Part shown: piece by piece, positions 43,001-52,300 of the stretch | Position numbering within the stretch: the first letter of the stretch is position 1 | Layout of the letters: each line of letters begins with the position of its first letter | Assembly: GCA_040883315.1 (NCBI GenBank) | Contig: JBFLKU010000026.1 | Location: 59,617 to 123,616 of the forward strand | DNA length: 64,000 nucleotides | Direction: 5' to 3' | DNA from: JAFGUF01 sp040883315 | GTDB taxonomy: Bacteria > Bacillota > Clostridia > Christensenellales > UMGS416 | Notes under the pieces: generated by a model | Database searches by the model: none | Seen by the model: the letters and a program-made list of their open reading frames with translations, nothing else | What the model was told of the DNA's origin: nothing | Position numbers and translations under genes: made by a program

Positions 43001-43195
43001 CTTTGTTACCATCATCTCTACCTGTTCTGGACCCGCTCCATCATATGATGTGCTTATTATTACGTATGGTAGATTCATGCTAGGGAAAAGGTCTGTTTTA
43101 AGTGAGGTAACAGATACTATTCCCAGCAGCAGCACTATCAAAAGCACCATTACTACCGTTACAGGTCTCCTTACTGAAAACTTTGGAATATTCAT
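40010..43195 (-). CDS. RND-family efflux transporter (SwrC/YerP-like)
   Basis: 1061 residues behind AAAGGATAG. One membrane helix at 12-32 is followed by a large extracytoplasmic loop, then helices 2-6 with the GGLALGIGMLVDNAIVVIEN signature (proton-relay Asp), a second loop and a second set of helices (IGFIVLVGVVVNNGIVMVDY). This is the full duplicated RND layout. No membrane fusion protein or outer membrane channel gene is near, as expected in a monoderm; SwrC of B. subtilis, which exports surfactin, is the model. The substrate is unknown. Confidence 0.92.
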   Translation of the reverse strand: MNIPKFSVRRPVTVVMVLLIVLLLGIVSVTSLKTDLFPSMNLPYVIISTSYDGAGPEQVEMMVTKPTEGAMATVSNIKSIESMSTEGNSLVIMEFSDDTDMDSAILDIRESLDLISGYLPENVGNPIILKINPDMMPIHNFSISVYGMDLTEASMWIEDEIVPKFERIEGVAQVNVMGASQDQVHITLDNEALLEKNKEIAEEKYNMTFTQDDDGNYVPEVPEIITADSIKGIIMGQHFSMPSGYVVDGEYDYMVRVGDEVADMEGFENLSVYYDEEAEIDVLLSDVADVTLEDTSKDTYTYVNGEKAILLSIQKQNTFATTEVVEKVNEQIVELENEYGDDIRIETIMDQAEYIEMAVGSVKNNLIYGAILAVIILFIFLRNLRPTFIVGVAIPISLFAAFAMMYFLKINLNIVSMGGLALGIGMLVDNAIVVIENIYRMRTEGESAKKAAVKGAKQVAGAITASTLTTVSVFLPIVFMQGFTAEIFKEMALTISCSLIASLFIALTFVPMASSKLLAKKPKKESKRMRKFKKAYVSSLKTVLKAKVLFIGLAIALFGISIYGALQVGVEYMPDSDTGQISVTVEMPDGSTFEDTSEMLDRVTTIAMRIEGVDTVGATIGGDMFITGPAGGGVRTGTLYILVDENSTRTTMSISEELREDTDHLDCDIEITDQAMDPAQLAGGSGISIEVKGPEFDVLEDIAKDVADIVDSVDGTTEIENGIEKDAPEIRVVVDKNLALQNGLTVAQVYNAIDAVVAPDNKVTTLNDEAREYDVLLINNTKVIDTKDELEDLEIENGFGEMVKVSELADVDFAEGYTTITRTGQERVLTVTSKLKNGYNIGLVSDDIEKELKDYEVPDGYTVEIAGENEMIMDALWDLGTVLLLAILLIYMIMAAQFESLKYPFIVMSCIPLAFTGGFIALIATQNPISIISAIGFIVLVGVVVNNGIVMVDYTNKLKEEGMHYTEAVIKAGKTRLRPIIMTALTTIFALSTMAVGVGRGAEMMQPLAITAIGGLLYSTLLTLFIIPSIYALMDQAEERRKERRAFAERNMNRKSEAEKS

Positions 43196-43227
43196 TTTAT
43201 TCTATCCTTTCTTATTATGCTATTCTC

Positions 43228-43255
43228 AATTTAATGTGACTGACCAGTCAGTCAA
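43228..43255 (-). promoter_or_regulatory. Promoter and TetR-type operator of the RND-tetR operon
   Basis: TGACTGAC-CA-GTCAGTCA (43237-43254) has perfect 8-base arms. Minus-strand promoter boxes TTGACT (43250-43255) and TAAATT (43228-43233), 16 bases apart, overlap it, so a bound dimer would cover the -35 box and spacer. The rest of the gap up to 43489 is AT-rich with one AT hairpin (43295-43321) and no gene. Confidence 0.75.
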
Positions 43256-43489
43256 TTTTCATGTTATCAGTGTTCTTATTTAAAGTCAACGGGGATAATC
43301 TTAATTTTTTATTAAGATTATATTAGATTTGCCTATTTATTTTTCAAATATATTGCAAAAAGCTATGCAGAAAATGTACAATCTAAAAACACTGTAAATT
43401 CAGATAGAAAAATGACGTTTTGGGGTGGCGTTTTGATTGGTTTATGCTATGATATAGCAAAACAGGAGATTTAATGATATAATAAAAAA

Positions 43490-44341
43490 ATGTTTGGATA
43501 CATAAGACCACACGTTGCCGAGCTGAAGGTTCGTCAGCACAATAAATATAAAGCTATCTACTGCGGGCTGTGCAAATCCATAGGGAAAAATGTATCCCAG
43601 AGCACGCGTCTGGCACTGCAGTATGATATGGCATCATTTGCTTATCTAATAGGCGAGCTCTCCGGAGATACATTCCAAATCACCGACCAAGCATGCGTAG
43701 CTCACCCTTTGAAAAAACGTCCTATTTCGGCAGACAACAAAACTCTGGAATACTGTGCACACATCACATCTTTGCTGACATACAACAAGTTGGATGACAT
43801 GTGGCTGGACGAAAAAAAGATATATGCACCCATCGGGAAAGGCATGATAAGCAGAGGATATAAAAAAGCAAAAAATAAATATTCAGAGCTGGATAAAAAG
43901 ATAACACAGCACCTGAATACGCTGCATAAATATGAGCAGGAAAATGAAAAATGCATAGATTATCCTGCATCTACCACAGCGGATATTATGGAGTTGATCG
44001 GCAGCAATGCACCAATATCTGACGAAAAGATTAAGCGCCCGCTGGAGAGTCTTATGAAAAACCTAGGCATATGGCTCTATCTGGCTGATGCGGCTGATGA
44101 TGCACAAGAGGACATAAAAAAGCATAACTACAATCCGCTGATAGAGGGCGAAGAGATAAGCATAGAAAATATTAAAACTGCCAAAGAAGTGATGACATAT
44201 TCTTTGGTGCAGGCAGCCAAAGCAAGGGATTTGCTTCCCCTTGCAGATGCGGGAGAATTTATCGACAATATTATATATTTGTCTCTGCCTGCTACAATGG
44301 ATAGAATATTCAGCAAATACGAATTAAATGAAAAGGAATAG
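43490..44341 (+). CDS. DUF5685 family protein
   Basis: 283 residues. The N-terminus MFGYIRPHVAELKVRQHNKY, KAIYCGLCKSIGKNV is the mark of DUF5685, with a possible metal-binding CGLC motif. The rest is helical, with ADAADDAQEDIKKHNYNPLI near residue 205, a pattern like the Asp-rich site of terpene-synthase-like all-helical folds. An AGGAGA site lies 20 or more bases upstream, farther than usual, so initiation may be weak. It precedes a DnaJ-domain gene by 11 bases, a frequent association. Function unknown. Confidence 0.82.
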   Translation: MFGYIRPHVAELKVRQHNKYKAIYCGLCKSIGKNVSQSTRLALQYDMASFAYLIGELSGDTFQITDQACVAHPLKKRPISADNKTLEYCAHITSLLTYNKLDDMWLDEKKIYAPIGKGMISRGYKKAKNKYSELDKKITQHLNTLHKYEQENEKCIDYPASTTADIMELIGSNAPISDEKIKRPLESLMKNLGIWLYLADAADDAQEDIKKHNYNPLIEGEEISIENIKTAKEVMTYSLVQAAKARDLLPLADAGEFIDNIIYLSLPATMDRIFSKYELNEKE

Positions 44342-44352
44342 AAAGGTATACT

Positions 44353-44943
44353 ATGGATCCATATAAAGTGCTGGGGATAAACCCGGGAGCAACACAGGAA
44401 GAGATAAAATCAGCCTATAGAACTATGGTGAAGAAATATCATCCAGATAAATATATTGATAATCCGCTGGGAGATTTGGCAAAGGAAAAAATGCAGGAGA
44501 TAAACCAAGCCTATGACTCGCTAACAGGCTCAGGCTCCAAAAGCAAAAGCAGCCAATACAGCGAATATACTAGCGACGGCAACGTGAACCTATCACAGGT
44601 TCGCCAGCTGATAAATGTGAATAGAGTGCGTGAGGCACTGGCTGCGCTGGATACTATCAGCAATCATTCCGCTGAGTGGTATTATCTACGAGGGCTATGC
44701 ATGTCCAAAATGGGAATGTATGCACAGGCAAACACATTCTATGCCACAGCATTCAGAATGGACCCCAACAACATGGAATACGCCCGTGCTGCCAACAATA
44801 TCAGAAACTCTAACCAAACATTCAACAATCAAAGAACCTCAATGCAGGGCAATGAATGCTCTACATGCAACTGCTGTTCCAGCCTTATCTGTGCAGATTG
44901 CTGCTGTGAATGCATGGGCGGCGACCTGATAGGGTGCTGCTAA
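44353..44943 (+). CDS. DnaJ-domain protein with TPR-like middle and cysteine-rich tail
   Basis: 196 residues behind AGAAAGG. The J domain (1-60) holds the HPD motif in MVKKYHPDKY that stimulates Hsp70. The middle (about 78-150) has TPR-like helices (VNRVREALAALDTISNHSAE, RGLCMSKMGMYAQANTFYAT). The last 28 residues contain eleven cysteines (CSTCNCCSSLI, CADCCCECMGG). The tail could bind metal or be acylated. It follows DUF5685 and is followed immediately by a membrane protein gene, so it may bring Hsp70 to that protein. Confidence 0.87.
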   Translation: MDPYKVLGINPGATQEEIKSAYRTMVKKYHPDKYIDNPLGDLAKEKMQEINQAYDSLTGSGSKSKSSQYSEYTSDGNVNLSQVRQLINVNRVREALAALDTISNHSAEWYYLRGLCMSKMGMYAQANTFYATAFRMDPNNMEYARAANNIRNSNQTFNNQRTSMQGNECSTCNCCSSLICADCCCECMGGDLIGCC

Positions 44944-45465
44944 ATGAAGACAAGAACACTTACAGTTCTTTCGGTGGCTGCAGCGCTGCAGGTGGTATTG
45001 CTGCTTGCGGCCTTGATTTTACCCACAGTTAAAATATCTATGCTATTTGCCGCCTCTATTATAAGCGGCATTTTGTGCGCAGGAGGATACAAAAAGATGC
45101 ATGTTCTGCTCAGCTTCGCAGCTGCCAGCATACTGTCTTTGGTTTTAATCTCCAACTACATTATCCCCATTTCATATATTATGTTTTTTGGAGCATATGG
45201 AATAGTTCATTTTATTACAAAACCAAAAAAACTGATAATAAAAGAGCTGATAAGGTTCATCTACCTTTTTGCAGCGATATGCGTGCTGTATTTTGTTTTT
45301 AAATCTATGGTGATTAATTCACAATTGCTCTCAGTACCCTATGTATACTTTGTTCCTGCAGCGGTAATTTTGGGGTATGTAATATTTCAAATATTATATG
45401 ATAAAGTGGTGCAGGAGTTTTTCAAAAACAGATATCTATCTGATTTGATATCCGAAAAAAAATAA
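44944..45465 (+). CDS. Multi-pass membrane protein
   Basis: 173 residues with five or six hydrophobic helices (first: LSVAAALQVVLLLAALILPT). The start abuts the dnaJ-like stop, and a terminator follows. The helix pattern is reminiscent of small ECF-S or YybS-like integral proteins, but no signature is clear. It is the last gene of the DUF5685 cluster. Confidence 0.78.
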   Translation: MKTRTLTVLSVAAALQVVLLLAALILPTVKISMLFAASIISGILCAGGYKKMHVLLSFAAASILSLVLISNYIIPISYIMFFGAYGIVHFITKPKKLIIKELIRFIYLFAAICVLYFVFKSMVINSQLLSVPYVYFVPAAVILGYVIFQILYDKVVQEFFKNRYLSDLISEKK

Positions 45466-45502
45466 ACTCATTACAAATTGCATTTTGTAATGAGTGTTTT
45501 TT
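45466..45502. terminator. Bidirectional terminator
   Basis: ACTCATTACAAA, TTGCA loop, TTTGTAATGAGT and GTTTTTT; it starts at the stop codon of the membrane protein gene and reaches the end of the convergent gene at 45501. Confidence 0.9.
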
Positions 45503-45950
45503 ACTTTAGAAGCAGCTGGATGACAAACATCATCGTAGCTATATATTCTATTTGCTCTTCAATGTATACTTCCATACGCATCTCATTGTACTGAGTCCGC
45601 TTTATTATCTTTGCTATCTTCTGCCCATCTTTTTGCAGCACACCGCTTAGTGTGGAATATTCAAATTTACCCAGCTTAGTCTCTATACTTATTCCCGAAT
45701 GAACCATGCTGTCAGATCTTTTTACTACAGTAATTACTTTGCCGTTTTGCTGTATATTAAATACATCAGTGTCGTATGTCAAATCTTCATCTAAAAAGTA
45801 TATTTGGCTTCCGTCGCTGGAATATACACATATTTTATTGCCCAAAACAGATGATTCATCTTCACATGAGATGATCTTCTGGTGGTTTTCATCAATTAAG
45901 TTTATCACCGGCAAATTTGTCCAGTTCGCCTCACTGCTAATTACTCTCAT
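45501..45950 (-). CDS. LURP-one/YxjI-like beta-barrel protein
   Basis: 149 residues. A strand-rich sequence with a repeating pattern (NKICVYSSDGSQIYFLDEDL, FEYSTLSGVLQKDGQKIAKI) and a final hydrophobic helix YIATMMFVIQLLL. This layout, including the terminal buried helix, resembles the LURP-one-related/YxjI family, structurally related to Tubby domains. Function is unknown. It is a single gene with the shared terminator at its end. Family assignment is tentative. Confidence 0.68.
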   Translation of the reverse strand: MRVISSEANWTNLPVINLIDENHQKIISCEDESSVLGNKICVYSSDGSQIYFLDEDLTYDTDVFNIQQNGKVITVVKRSDSMVHSGISIETKLGKFEYSTLSGVLQKDGQKIAKIIKRTQYNEMRMEVYIEEQIEYIATMMFVIQLLLK

Positions 45951-46137
45951 CTACCCTATCCTCTTCAGCCTTAATATTTTTATTGTGTTTATTTATACTA
46001 AAAATTATAACATCAGAAAATAAATACTGCAATAATAAATATACCGACTTAATTGAATAATTTATGAGAATTGGGCTTTTTTATACTAATTTTGCAGACC
46101 AAATTCTTTTTTCTTGCTTTACTTATATATTTTTACT

Positions 46138-46503
46138 TTAATTTACACTGAAAACATTTCTGGTTGCCACAATGTCCACATCAGTGCCAGCTGCACTTTT
46201 TATGATTGGAGTGCCTATTTTCACAGGTGCTTTCAGCTCTATTGCCTTTATCTCCTTTAGTACTTCCTCTATCTTTTCCTTTGGTATAGGCTGGCTTGTC
46301 TTCACAGATACCAGTGGCATGTCGCCGCCCTTCACCACAACAGAAGATGTAACCATACGCTTAGGATTCGTCATCTCATCCACTGCATATGTATATCCTC
46401 TTTTGCAGCCATTGCCTACCACCACTATTTTGTCGCCGTCTTTTGTCGCTTTCATCTCGCAGCCCACAGGGCAGACTATGCACGTTATTTCTCTCTTTTC
46501 CAT
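46138..46503 (-). CDS. DUF1667 protein, third gene of the glycerol-3-phosphate oxidation operon
   Basis: 121 residues behind GGAGGGATA. The N-terminus ITCIVCPVGCEMKA and GNGCKRGYTYA give four cysteines (CxxC...C...C) typical of DUF1667, likely to hold an iron-sulfur or zinc site. It lies four bases after the second flavoprotein gene. In Clostridia it regularly accompanies these two oxidoreductases and probably acts as an electron-transfer partner, comparable in role to GlpC of E. coli, although unrelated. Confidence 0.88.
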   Translation of the reverse strand: MEKREITCIVCPVGCEMKATKDGDKIVVVGNGCKRGYTYAVDEMTNPKRMVTSSVVVKGGDMPLVSVKTSQPIPKEKIEEVLKEIKAIELKAPVKIGTPIIKSAAGTDVDIVATRNVFSVN

Positions 46504-46506
46504 ATG

Positions 46507-47745
46507 TTATCCCTCCAGTATATCAACAGATATTTTTTTGGCATCTGCAGGTATATCTACATTGATGTATTCCATCTCGCCGGGGTTTATTATCTGCATT
46601 TTCTTTGTCTTGATAATCTCGCCATCAGCCAAAACATTCACCACAGCAGGCTTAATCGTCTTCTTGGTTCTGTAGTATATATCCAGATTATCGACATCTG
46701 TTCTGATATAATTTGGCAAAGTATATCTGGTATTTTCGCCGTTTTCTACTATTGTTTCTCTTTGCTTTTTTATTCCGCCTACAATATATTTGGCAGCATA
46801 TCTGCCTGCTATATCCGCCTCTTTGCTCACATTATCTACTAGGTCATGAACATGCAGAACATTTCCGCATGCGAATATTCCATCCAATGAGCATTGGCGT
46901 GTTTCATCCACCACAGCACCTTTTGTTATTGGGTTCATGTCCACTTCCAGATTGTTTGTCAGCTCGTTTTCCGGTATCAGCCCCACAGATAGCAGCAGAG
47001 TGTCGCACTCTACATATTCAAATGTATCCTCTATGGGTTTGAAGTTTTCATCCACCTTTGCAACTGTCACACCCTCCAGCCTGCTCTTGCCATGTATCTT
47101 TACTACTGTATGATTGAATCTCAATGGTATATTGTTGTCATCCAGACACTGTGCTATGTTTCTTTTCAGCCCTGCTGAATAGCTAAGCAGCTCGCACACC
47201 ATCTTCACCTCTGCGCCTTCCCATGTCATGCGGCGTGCCATAATCAGCCCTATGTCTCCAGAGCCAAGTATCACCACTTTTTTGCCGGGCAAAAGGCTCT
47301 GCATGTTCACCATATACTGGGCTGAACCAGCTGTAAATATTCCTGCTGGTCTATCACCCGCAATATTCAGTGCTCCTCTGGTTCTCTCTCTGCATCCCAT
47401 AGCCAGAACCACAGCCTTTGCCTGCACTGTAGTATAGCCCACTTCAGTGTTTATGCAGTGGATTATTTTATCCTTTGTAATCTCCAGCACCATAGTATCC
47501 AGCATCACCATAATATCGCTGTTCTCCACTCTGTCTATATATCTTTGCGCATATTCAGGGCCTGTCAGCTCTTCATTAAACATGTGCAGTCCAAATCCAT
47601 TGTGAATGCACTGGCTCAATATTCCGCCTAGGCGAACATCACGTTCTATAATTATCACATTTTCTGCGCCGTTCTCTCTGGCAGAAATTGCAGCTGCCAG
47701 CCCTGCCGGTCCGCCGCCTATTACAGCTACATCTACTTTTATCAT
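46507..47745 (-). CDS. FAD/NAD-dependent oxidoreductase, partner of the G3P dehydrogenase
   Basis: 412 residues. The FAD site is DVAVIGGGPAGLAAAIS, a second nucleotide site is KVVILGSGDIGLIMARRM (about residue 155), and a third mark is DGIFACGNVLHVHDLVDNV. A cysteine in GGILSQCIHNGFG may take part in electron transfer. It starts two bases after the dehydrogenase stop. It likely passes electrons from the G3P dehydrogenase to NAD or another acceptor. Confidence 0.9.
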   Translation of the reverse strand: MIKVDVAVIGGGPAGLAAAISARENGAENVIIIERDVRLGGILSQCIHNGFGLHMFNEELTGPEYAQRYIDRVENSDIMVMLDTMVLEITKDKIIHCINTEVGYTTVQAKAVVLAMGCRERTRGALNIAGDRPAGIFTAGSAQYMVNMQSLLPGKKVVILGSGDIGLIMARRMTWEGAEVKMVCELLSYSAGLKRNIAQCLDDNNIPLRFNHTVVKIHGKSRLEGVTVAKVDENFKPIEDTFEYVECDTLLLSVGLIPENELTNNLEVDMNPITKGAVVDETRQCSLDGIFACGNVLHVHDLVDNVSKEADIAGRYAAKYIVGGIKKQRETIVENGENTRYTLPNYIRTDVDNLDIYYRTKKTIKPAVVNVLADGEIIKTKKMQIINPGEMEYINVDIPADAKKISVDILEG

Positions 47746-47746
47746 G

Positions 47747-49189
47747 CTACTTTCCCTCCCTTAGGCGTGAAGCTACAATGTATGCATCCTTGTCCACTTT
47801 CACTATTTCGTTGGGCTCTTTGCCCAGCTCTCTGCATAGTATCTCCAGTATCCTAGGCCCGCAGAATCCGCCTTGGCATCTGCCGCCTGTGCTTCTGGTT
47901 CTGCGCTTTATGCTGTCTACCGTCAGAGCCGGCACTTTGGAATGAATTGCCGCCACTATCTCTGCCTCTGTCACCGTTTCGCAGCGGCATATTATCCTGC
48001 CGTACCTTTTGTCATTCTTGTATGCTTGGTCTATCTCTTCTTCGGTCATTGCAGAAAATGGCTTTGGCAAATCTCTGGTGGATTTGTATACCTTCTTTTT
48101 GTTCATCTGCAGTCCTGCTTCCTTCAGCAGTTCTGCTGCCATTGCGGCTATTGCAGGCGATGCGGAAAGCCCCGGAGAGCATATTCCTGCTATCTGTACA
48201 AAGTGCGGCTGAAGCTCAGAATTTTTTATATAGAAATCCTTTTTGCCTCCATATACTGCACGCATACCGGAAAACTGCGTAATCACGCTGGGAAAATGTA
48301 TGCTTTCTACGGATCTTTGAGCTAGCTCTTTAATGTAATTCAGTCCATCCATAGTGGTGGATTTATCCTCTTTATCGTCCATATCCTGTGCATTTGGCCC
48401 TATAAACATATTGCCGTGAACAGTTGGAGCTGTCAGCACACCCTTTCCCATCTTTGATGGAGTCTGGAAAATGACTGTTGACACTTTGTTTGGTATGTTC
48501 TTATCGAAAAGCATATATTCGCCTTTGCGCGGCAATATTTCAAAATCCTCTGCTCCTGCCATTTTGGATATTTTATCTGCATATATGCCTGCTGCATTGA
48601 CTATGTATTTTGCCTCTATGGTTTCGCTTGGCGAACTGATTATAAAGTTTTCATGCTTCTCTATTTTCACAACTTCAAAGTCAAATATCAGCTTCGCTCC
48701 GTTCTCTACTGCATTTTCACACATGCCGATAGCCAGCTCGTAGGGAGAAACTATAGATGCTGTCTTTGCGTACAATGCCCATTTCACGTCCTTACTCAGA
48801 CTTTTCTCTATCTCTCTAGCTCTGTCTCCACCCACTATCTCCATGGCTTCCACACCGTTTGCTATGCCCTTCTCATACAGCTCCTGAAGCTTTTCTTTGT
48901 CCTCATCGTCAAAGCCTATTACTAAAGAACCAGTGTTTTCATAGGGCACTTTCAGGTCTTCGCAAAGCTTTGCCATCATCTTAGATCCTTCCACATTCAG
49001 CTTTGCCATCAATGTGCCTGGCTGGCAGTCGTATCCTGAGTGTACAATGCCGGAATTGGCCTTGGTAGCACCCAGTGCCACATCCATGCCTTTTTCCAAA
49101 ATGATCACACTTAAATCATATTTGCTAAGCTCCATAGCAATGCCGCACCCAGAAACACCAGCGCCTATTATCGCAACATCATAAACCAT
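47747..49189 (-). CDS. GlpA-like FAD-dependent glycerol-3-phosphate dehydrogenase
   Basis: 480 residues, start behind TAGGAGAATGTT. A DAO-type FAD domain: VAIIGAGVSGCGIAMELSKY, ANSGIVHSGYDCQPGTLMAK, VNAAGIYADKI and ICSPGLSASPAIAAMAAELL. The C-terminus (about 395-455) is a BFD-like [2Fe-2S] domain with RIICRCETVTEAEI and GGRCQGGFCG. Together with the next two genes it forms the clostridial three-gene unit for anaerobic oxidation of glycerol-3-phosphate. The exact substrate is inferred from family and from the glpK gene 12 kb away, since 2-hydroxyglutarate oxidases share this fold. Confidence 0.86.
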   Translation of the reverse strand: MVYDVAIIGAGVSGCGIAMELSKYDLSVIILEKGMDVALGATKANSGIVHSGYDCQPGTLMAKLNVEGSKMMAKLCEDLKVPYENTGSLVIGFDDEDKEKLQELYEKGIANGVEAMEIVGGDRAREIEKSLSKDVKWALYAKTASIVSPYELAIGMCENAVENGAKLIFDFEVVKIEKHENFIISSPSETIEAKYIVNAAGIYADKISKMAGAEDFEILPRKGEYMLFDKNIPNKVSTVIFQTPSKMGKGVLTAPTVHGNMFIGPNAQDMDDKEDKSTTMDGLNYIKELAQRSVESIHFPSVITQFSGMRAVYGGKKDFYIKNSELQPHFVQIAGICSPGLSASPAIAAMAAELLKEAGLQMNKKKVYKSTRDLPKPFSAMTEEEIDQAYKNDKRYGRIICRCETVTEAEIVAAIHSKVPALTVDSIKRRTRSTGGRCQGGFCGPRILEILCRELGKEPNEIVKVDKDAYIVASRLREGK

Positions 49190-49210
49190 AACATTCTCCT
49201 AAACATAATT

Positions 49211-49251
49211 AAAAGCCGATAAACCCCTCTACTAAAGGAGTTTAGCCGGCT
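49211..49251 (-). promoter_or_regulatory. Leader hairpin of the G3P operon, possible antitermination site
   Basis: Between promoter and start codon the minus strand has AGCCGGCTAAAC, a loop region, GGGGTTTATCGGCT and then TTTTAATT, a terminator-like structure inside the 5' leader. In B. subtilis glp genes are controlled by the antiterminator GlpP at such leader terminators. Confidence 0.6.
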
Positions 49252-49282
49252 CTCATTTCTTCACCAATATTTACTTACTATT

Positions 49283-49311
49283 ATAATACGCCCAAGGCAT
49301 ATTTTTGTCAA
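49283..49311 (-). promoter_or_regulatory. Promoter of the G3P oxidation operon
   Basis: Minus strand TTGACA and TATTAT with a 17-base spacer; the -35 box lies eight bases beyond the end of addA. Confidence 0.85.
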
Positions 49312-49318
49312 CTATATG

Positions 49319-52300
49319 TTATATCCAAACAACATCTGACTCCGACAAAAGATAAAGCCCCACAGCAGCCACTTTTTTTCCCGTTATGTCTTCAAGTGCC
49401 TGCCTGTATATATTCAGCTGGGTTTTGTACTCTTCCAGTATCATTTCCTTTGTGTTTTTTGGCGTCACTTTATTGGTTTTGTAGTCTATTATCACCCATT
49501 TGCCCTCTTCCAAAAAGCACATGTCTATTATTCCCTGAATCAATACGTATTCATCAGACTGCACCTTTTCGTATATCTCATTTGCCTTTTTCTTCACAAC
49601 AAAGGGCACTTCTCTTTTTATCTCTTTGCTGTTTTTGGCACGCTTCACCACATCGCTTTGCAGGAATTTCTCTATCCAATCATAGTGCAGTGCCTCCGCT
49701 CCGCCCTCTGGCAGCATTCCTTTGCTCTCCAAATCCTGTGCCAGTCCTTTTATATCCGCACAGTCAAAGTCTATATTTTCCAGCACCTTGTGTGTCATAG
49801 TGCCTTTCTCTGCCGATGAAAATACTTTGTCGGCATATATAAATTCCGGCTTATTTAGGTTTTCATATGGTATTTGGTTTTCCATGTTTGCATCCTGCAT
49901 TATGGCAGTAGCTGTGGTTTTTGCAGGTATCATGCCCGTGTCATCCTTTGGCACATTCAAAAATTTTCTGCTTGTTTCTATCTGTCTGCATTCTTTCATT
50001 GCAGCTGCCACTGCACCGGCTCTTTTGCTTCTGTCTATTTGTATGGTTTCTGCAGGTATCACAGCTGCGTGAAATCCTGCTATGTGTGCCATAGCTTCTG
50101 GAGGAATAGATGCCATTTTTCGTATGGTGCCGCAGGCAGTGTTTCGCACCGCAGCACAGCCCATATAGTTCATCAGCGTGGCATCGTGCCCAAAATACTG
50201 AGAAGGAATAAAGGGCATCGCCCACTTGTCTACAGACTTCTGAATGGAGCTTCCTCTTTGCGTGCTGCCTATCACCACCAGCTTTTCCTTGGCTCTTGTA
50301 AGTGCCACATAGAATACACGCATCTCCTCGCTGTATACGCTCTGCAGGTTTGCCCTGCTCACAGCCTCTGCAGAAAGGGTGTCTTTTCGTATTCTGGTTT
50401 TTGCATCGTAGCTTTTCACTGCAAATCCCAAATCCTTATACGTCATCACCACATTTTTTGTGTCCTGATCTGATGGTCTGCTGTTCGCTTTTATTATTAT
50501 AACTACAGGAAATTCCAGTCCTTTGGATTTGTGTATGGACATAAATTTAACTGCGTTTTCATCGCTGCCTGCATCCGTCCCTATGGATGCATTTGTGGAT
50601 TTCAGCCTTGTGATATATCCCAGGAAACCATGAAGTGACGAGCCAGGAATTTTGCTATATGTCTCTGCCCTATCCAAAAGCACTCGCATATTTCCCTGCC
50701 TTGTTTCGCCTCCCGGCAGTGCACCCACAGCATTATACAGCCCTGTTTCATCCAGCAGCTGCCATATAAATTCCTTCAATCCAATATATCTGGATAGGTC
50801 TTTGTAATAGCTTATCTTTTGCAGAAATGCTTTTGTTTTTTGCCCGAGCCCATTTTCCTTTTCAGCATATGCCTCTACACACATATAAAACGGCTGCTTC
50901 TTGTCTGCGCTCTTTCTTATCTCCAGCAGCTCCTCCATATCAAATCCAAATGCCGGCGATGCCATAGCGGATATCATCTCTTTGTCTCTTCGTTTGTTGT
51001 CAATCACCGTCAGTATGTCCAGAGTCTGCCCTATTTCTACCTCATCAAAATATTCTCCGCTTTCTGCAGGCACCACAGGTATGCCCATCTGCTCTAGCAC
51101 ACGGCGTACCTTTATGACGGCAGGCTTAAATGATTTTGAAAGTATGCATATGTCCGAATATCGCATAGGGCGCATTTTCTCTTGCTTGCTGTCCCATATA
51201 TGCTGCCCCATTATCTCCTTTATTTTTTGTGCCGCCACATGTGCCTCTCGCTCTACAGATGAATCCATATTATCGCTCTGTATGTTTTCCTCGTCCAGCA
51301 CTATCAGCTCGCAGCTGCCTATGTCATCTTTATCTAGTCTTTTTGCTCCCGAATAAAGTCTTTGGCTCTGGTCGTATTCCACCTGCCCCAGTCTGCTGCT
51401 CATTGCTGTATCAAACACTAAATTTATGCTGTCTATAATGGCGGGAGCAGAGCGGAAATTTTTATTCAGGTTTATCAGCCTGTCTTTTGCCCCCTGCTCT
51501 TCTTGGCTTCTTGCCTGTCTATCCAAAAACAGATTTGGGTCTGCCTGACGAAATGCATATATGCTCTGCTTCACGTCGCCTACGCACAGCAGATTGTTAT
51601 TAGACACGATTTTTTCTATTATGCATTCCTGCAGCTTGTTGGTGTCCTGATATTCATCCACAAATATATAGTCGAATTTCTGTTTTTCAGCGTCTGCCAC
51701 TGCGTCGCTTTTCAGCGCATCTAGTGCGAAATGCTGCAAGTCGGAAAAATCCAGCTGGCGGCGGCGTTTTTTTATTTTTTTGTATTCAGAGTCAAATTCC
51801 GCTATCACATCTTTCAGTGCGCAAAGTGCAGGATACATTTTTTGGTGTCTTTCTGCCATCTCATCTGTCGGCAGCATCAAAATAGAATCCTGCATCTTTT
51901 TATTCAGTGCTTTTGTGCTGTCTCTAAATGATTTAACGGCCTCCACTAATGCATCGTCATCTGTTTTTTTCTTTCTAGGCAGCGTCATAAATCCGTGTGA
52001 CTGAATCAAGTTTTTTGCTGCACCAAAATCATCTGCCAGCAAGTATTTTAATGCTTCATCAAAATATCTGATATCGTCCTTTAGTGCATCAATGTAAGAT
52101 TCTGGTCCGCCGTCCATTTGGCAGAACTCCATGGCTTTGCTGCAAAGTGTAATCATATCTGCAAAGTTATCCTTGAACATTTCTTTCAAAAATACTGCCC
52201 ATTGGCTATTCAGTATTTCGTTTTCGTCCAAGCTGAAATTATATGTCCACTGATGTATTAAATCTATATAGTCTGGCTGTGTTCTGGCAAATTCATAGAG

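Noticed and set aside
43295..43321. AT-only hairpin upstream of the DUF5685 gene as a terminator
   Set aside because: The stem has almost no GC pairs and no transcript would end there on either strand.
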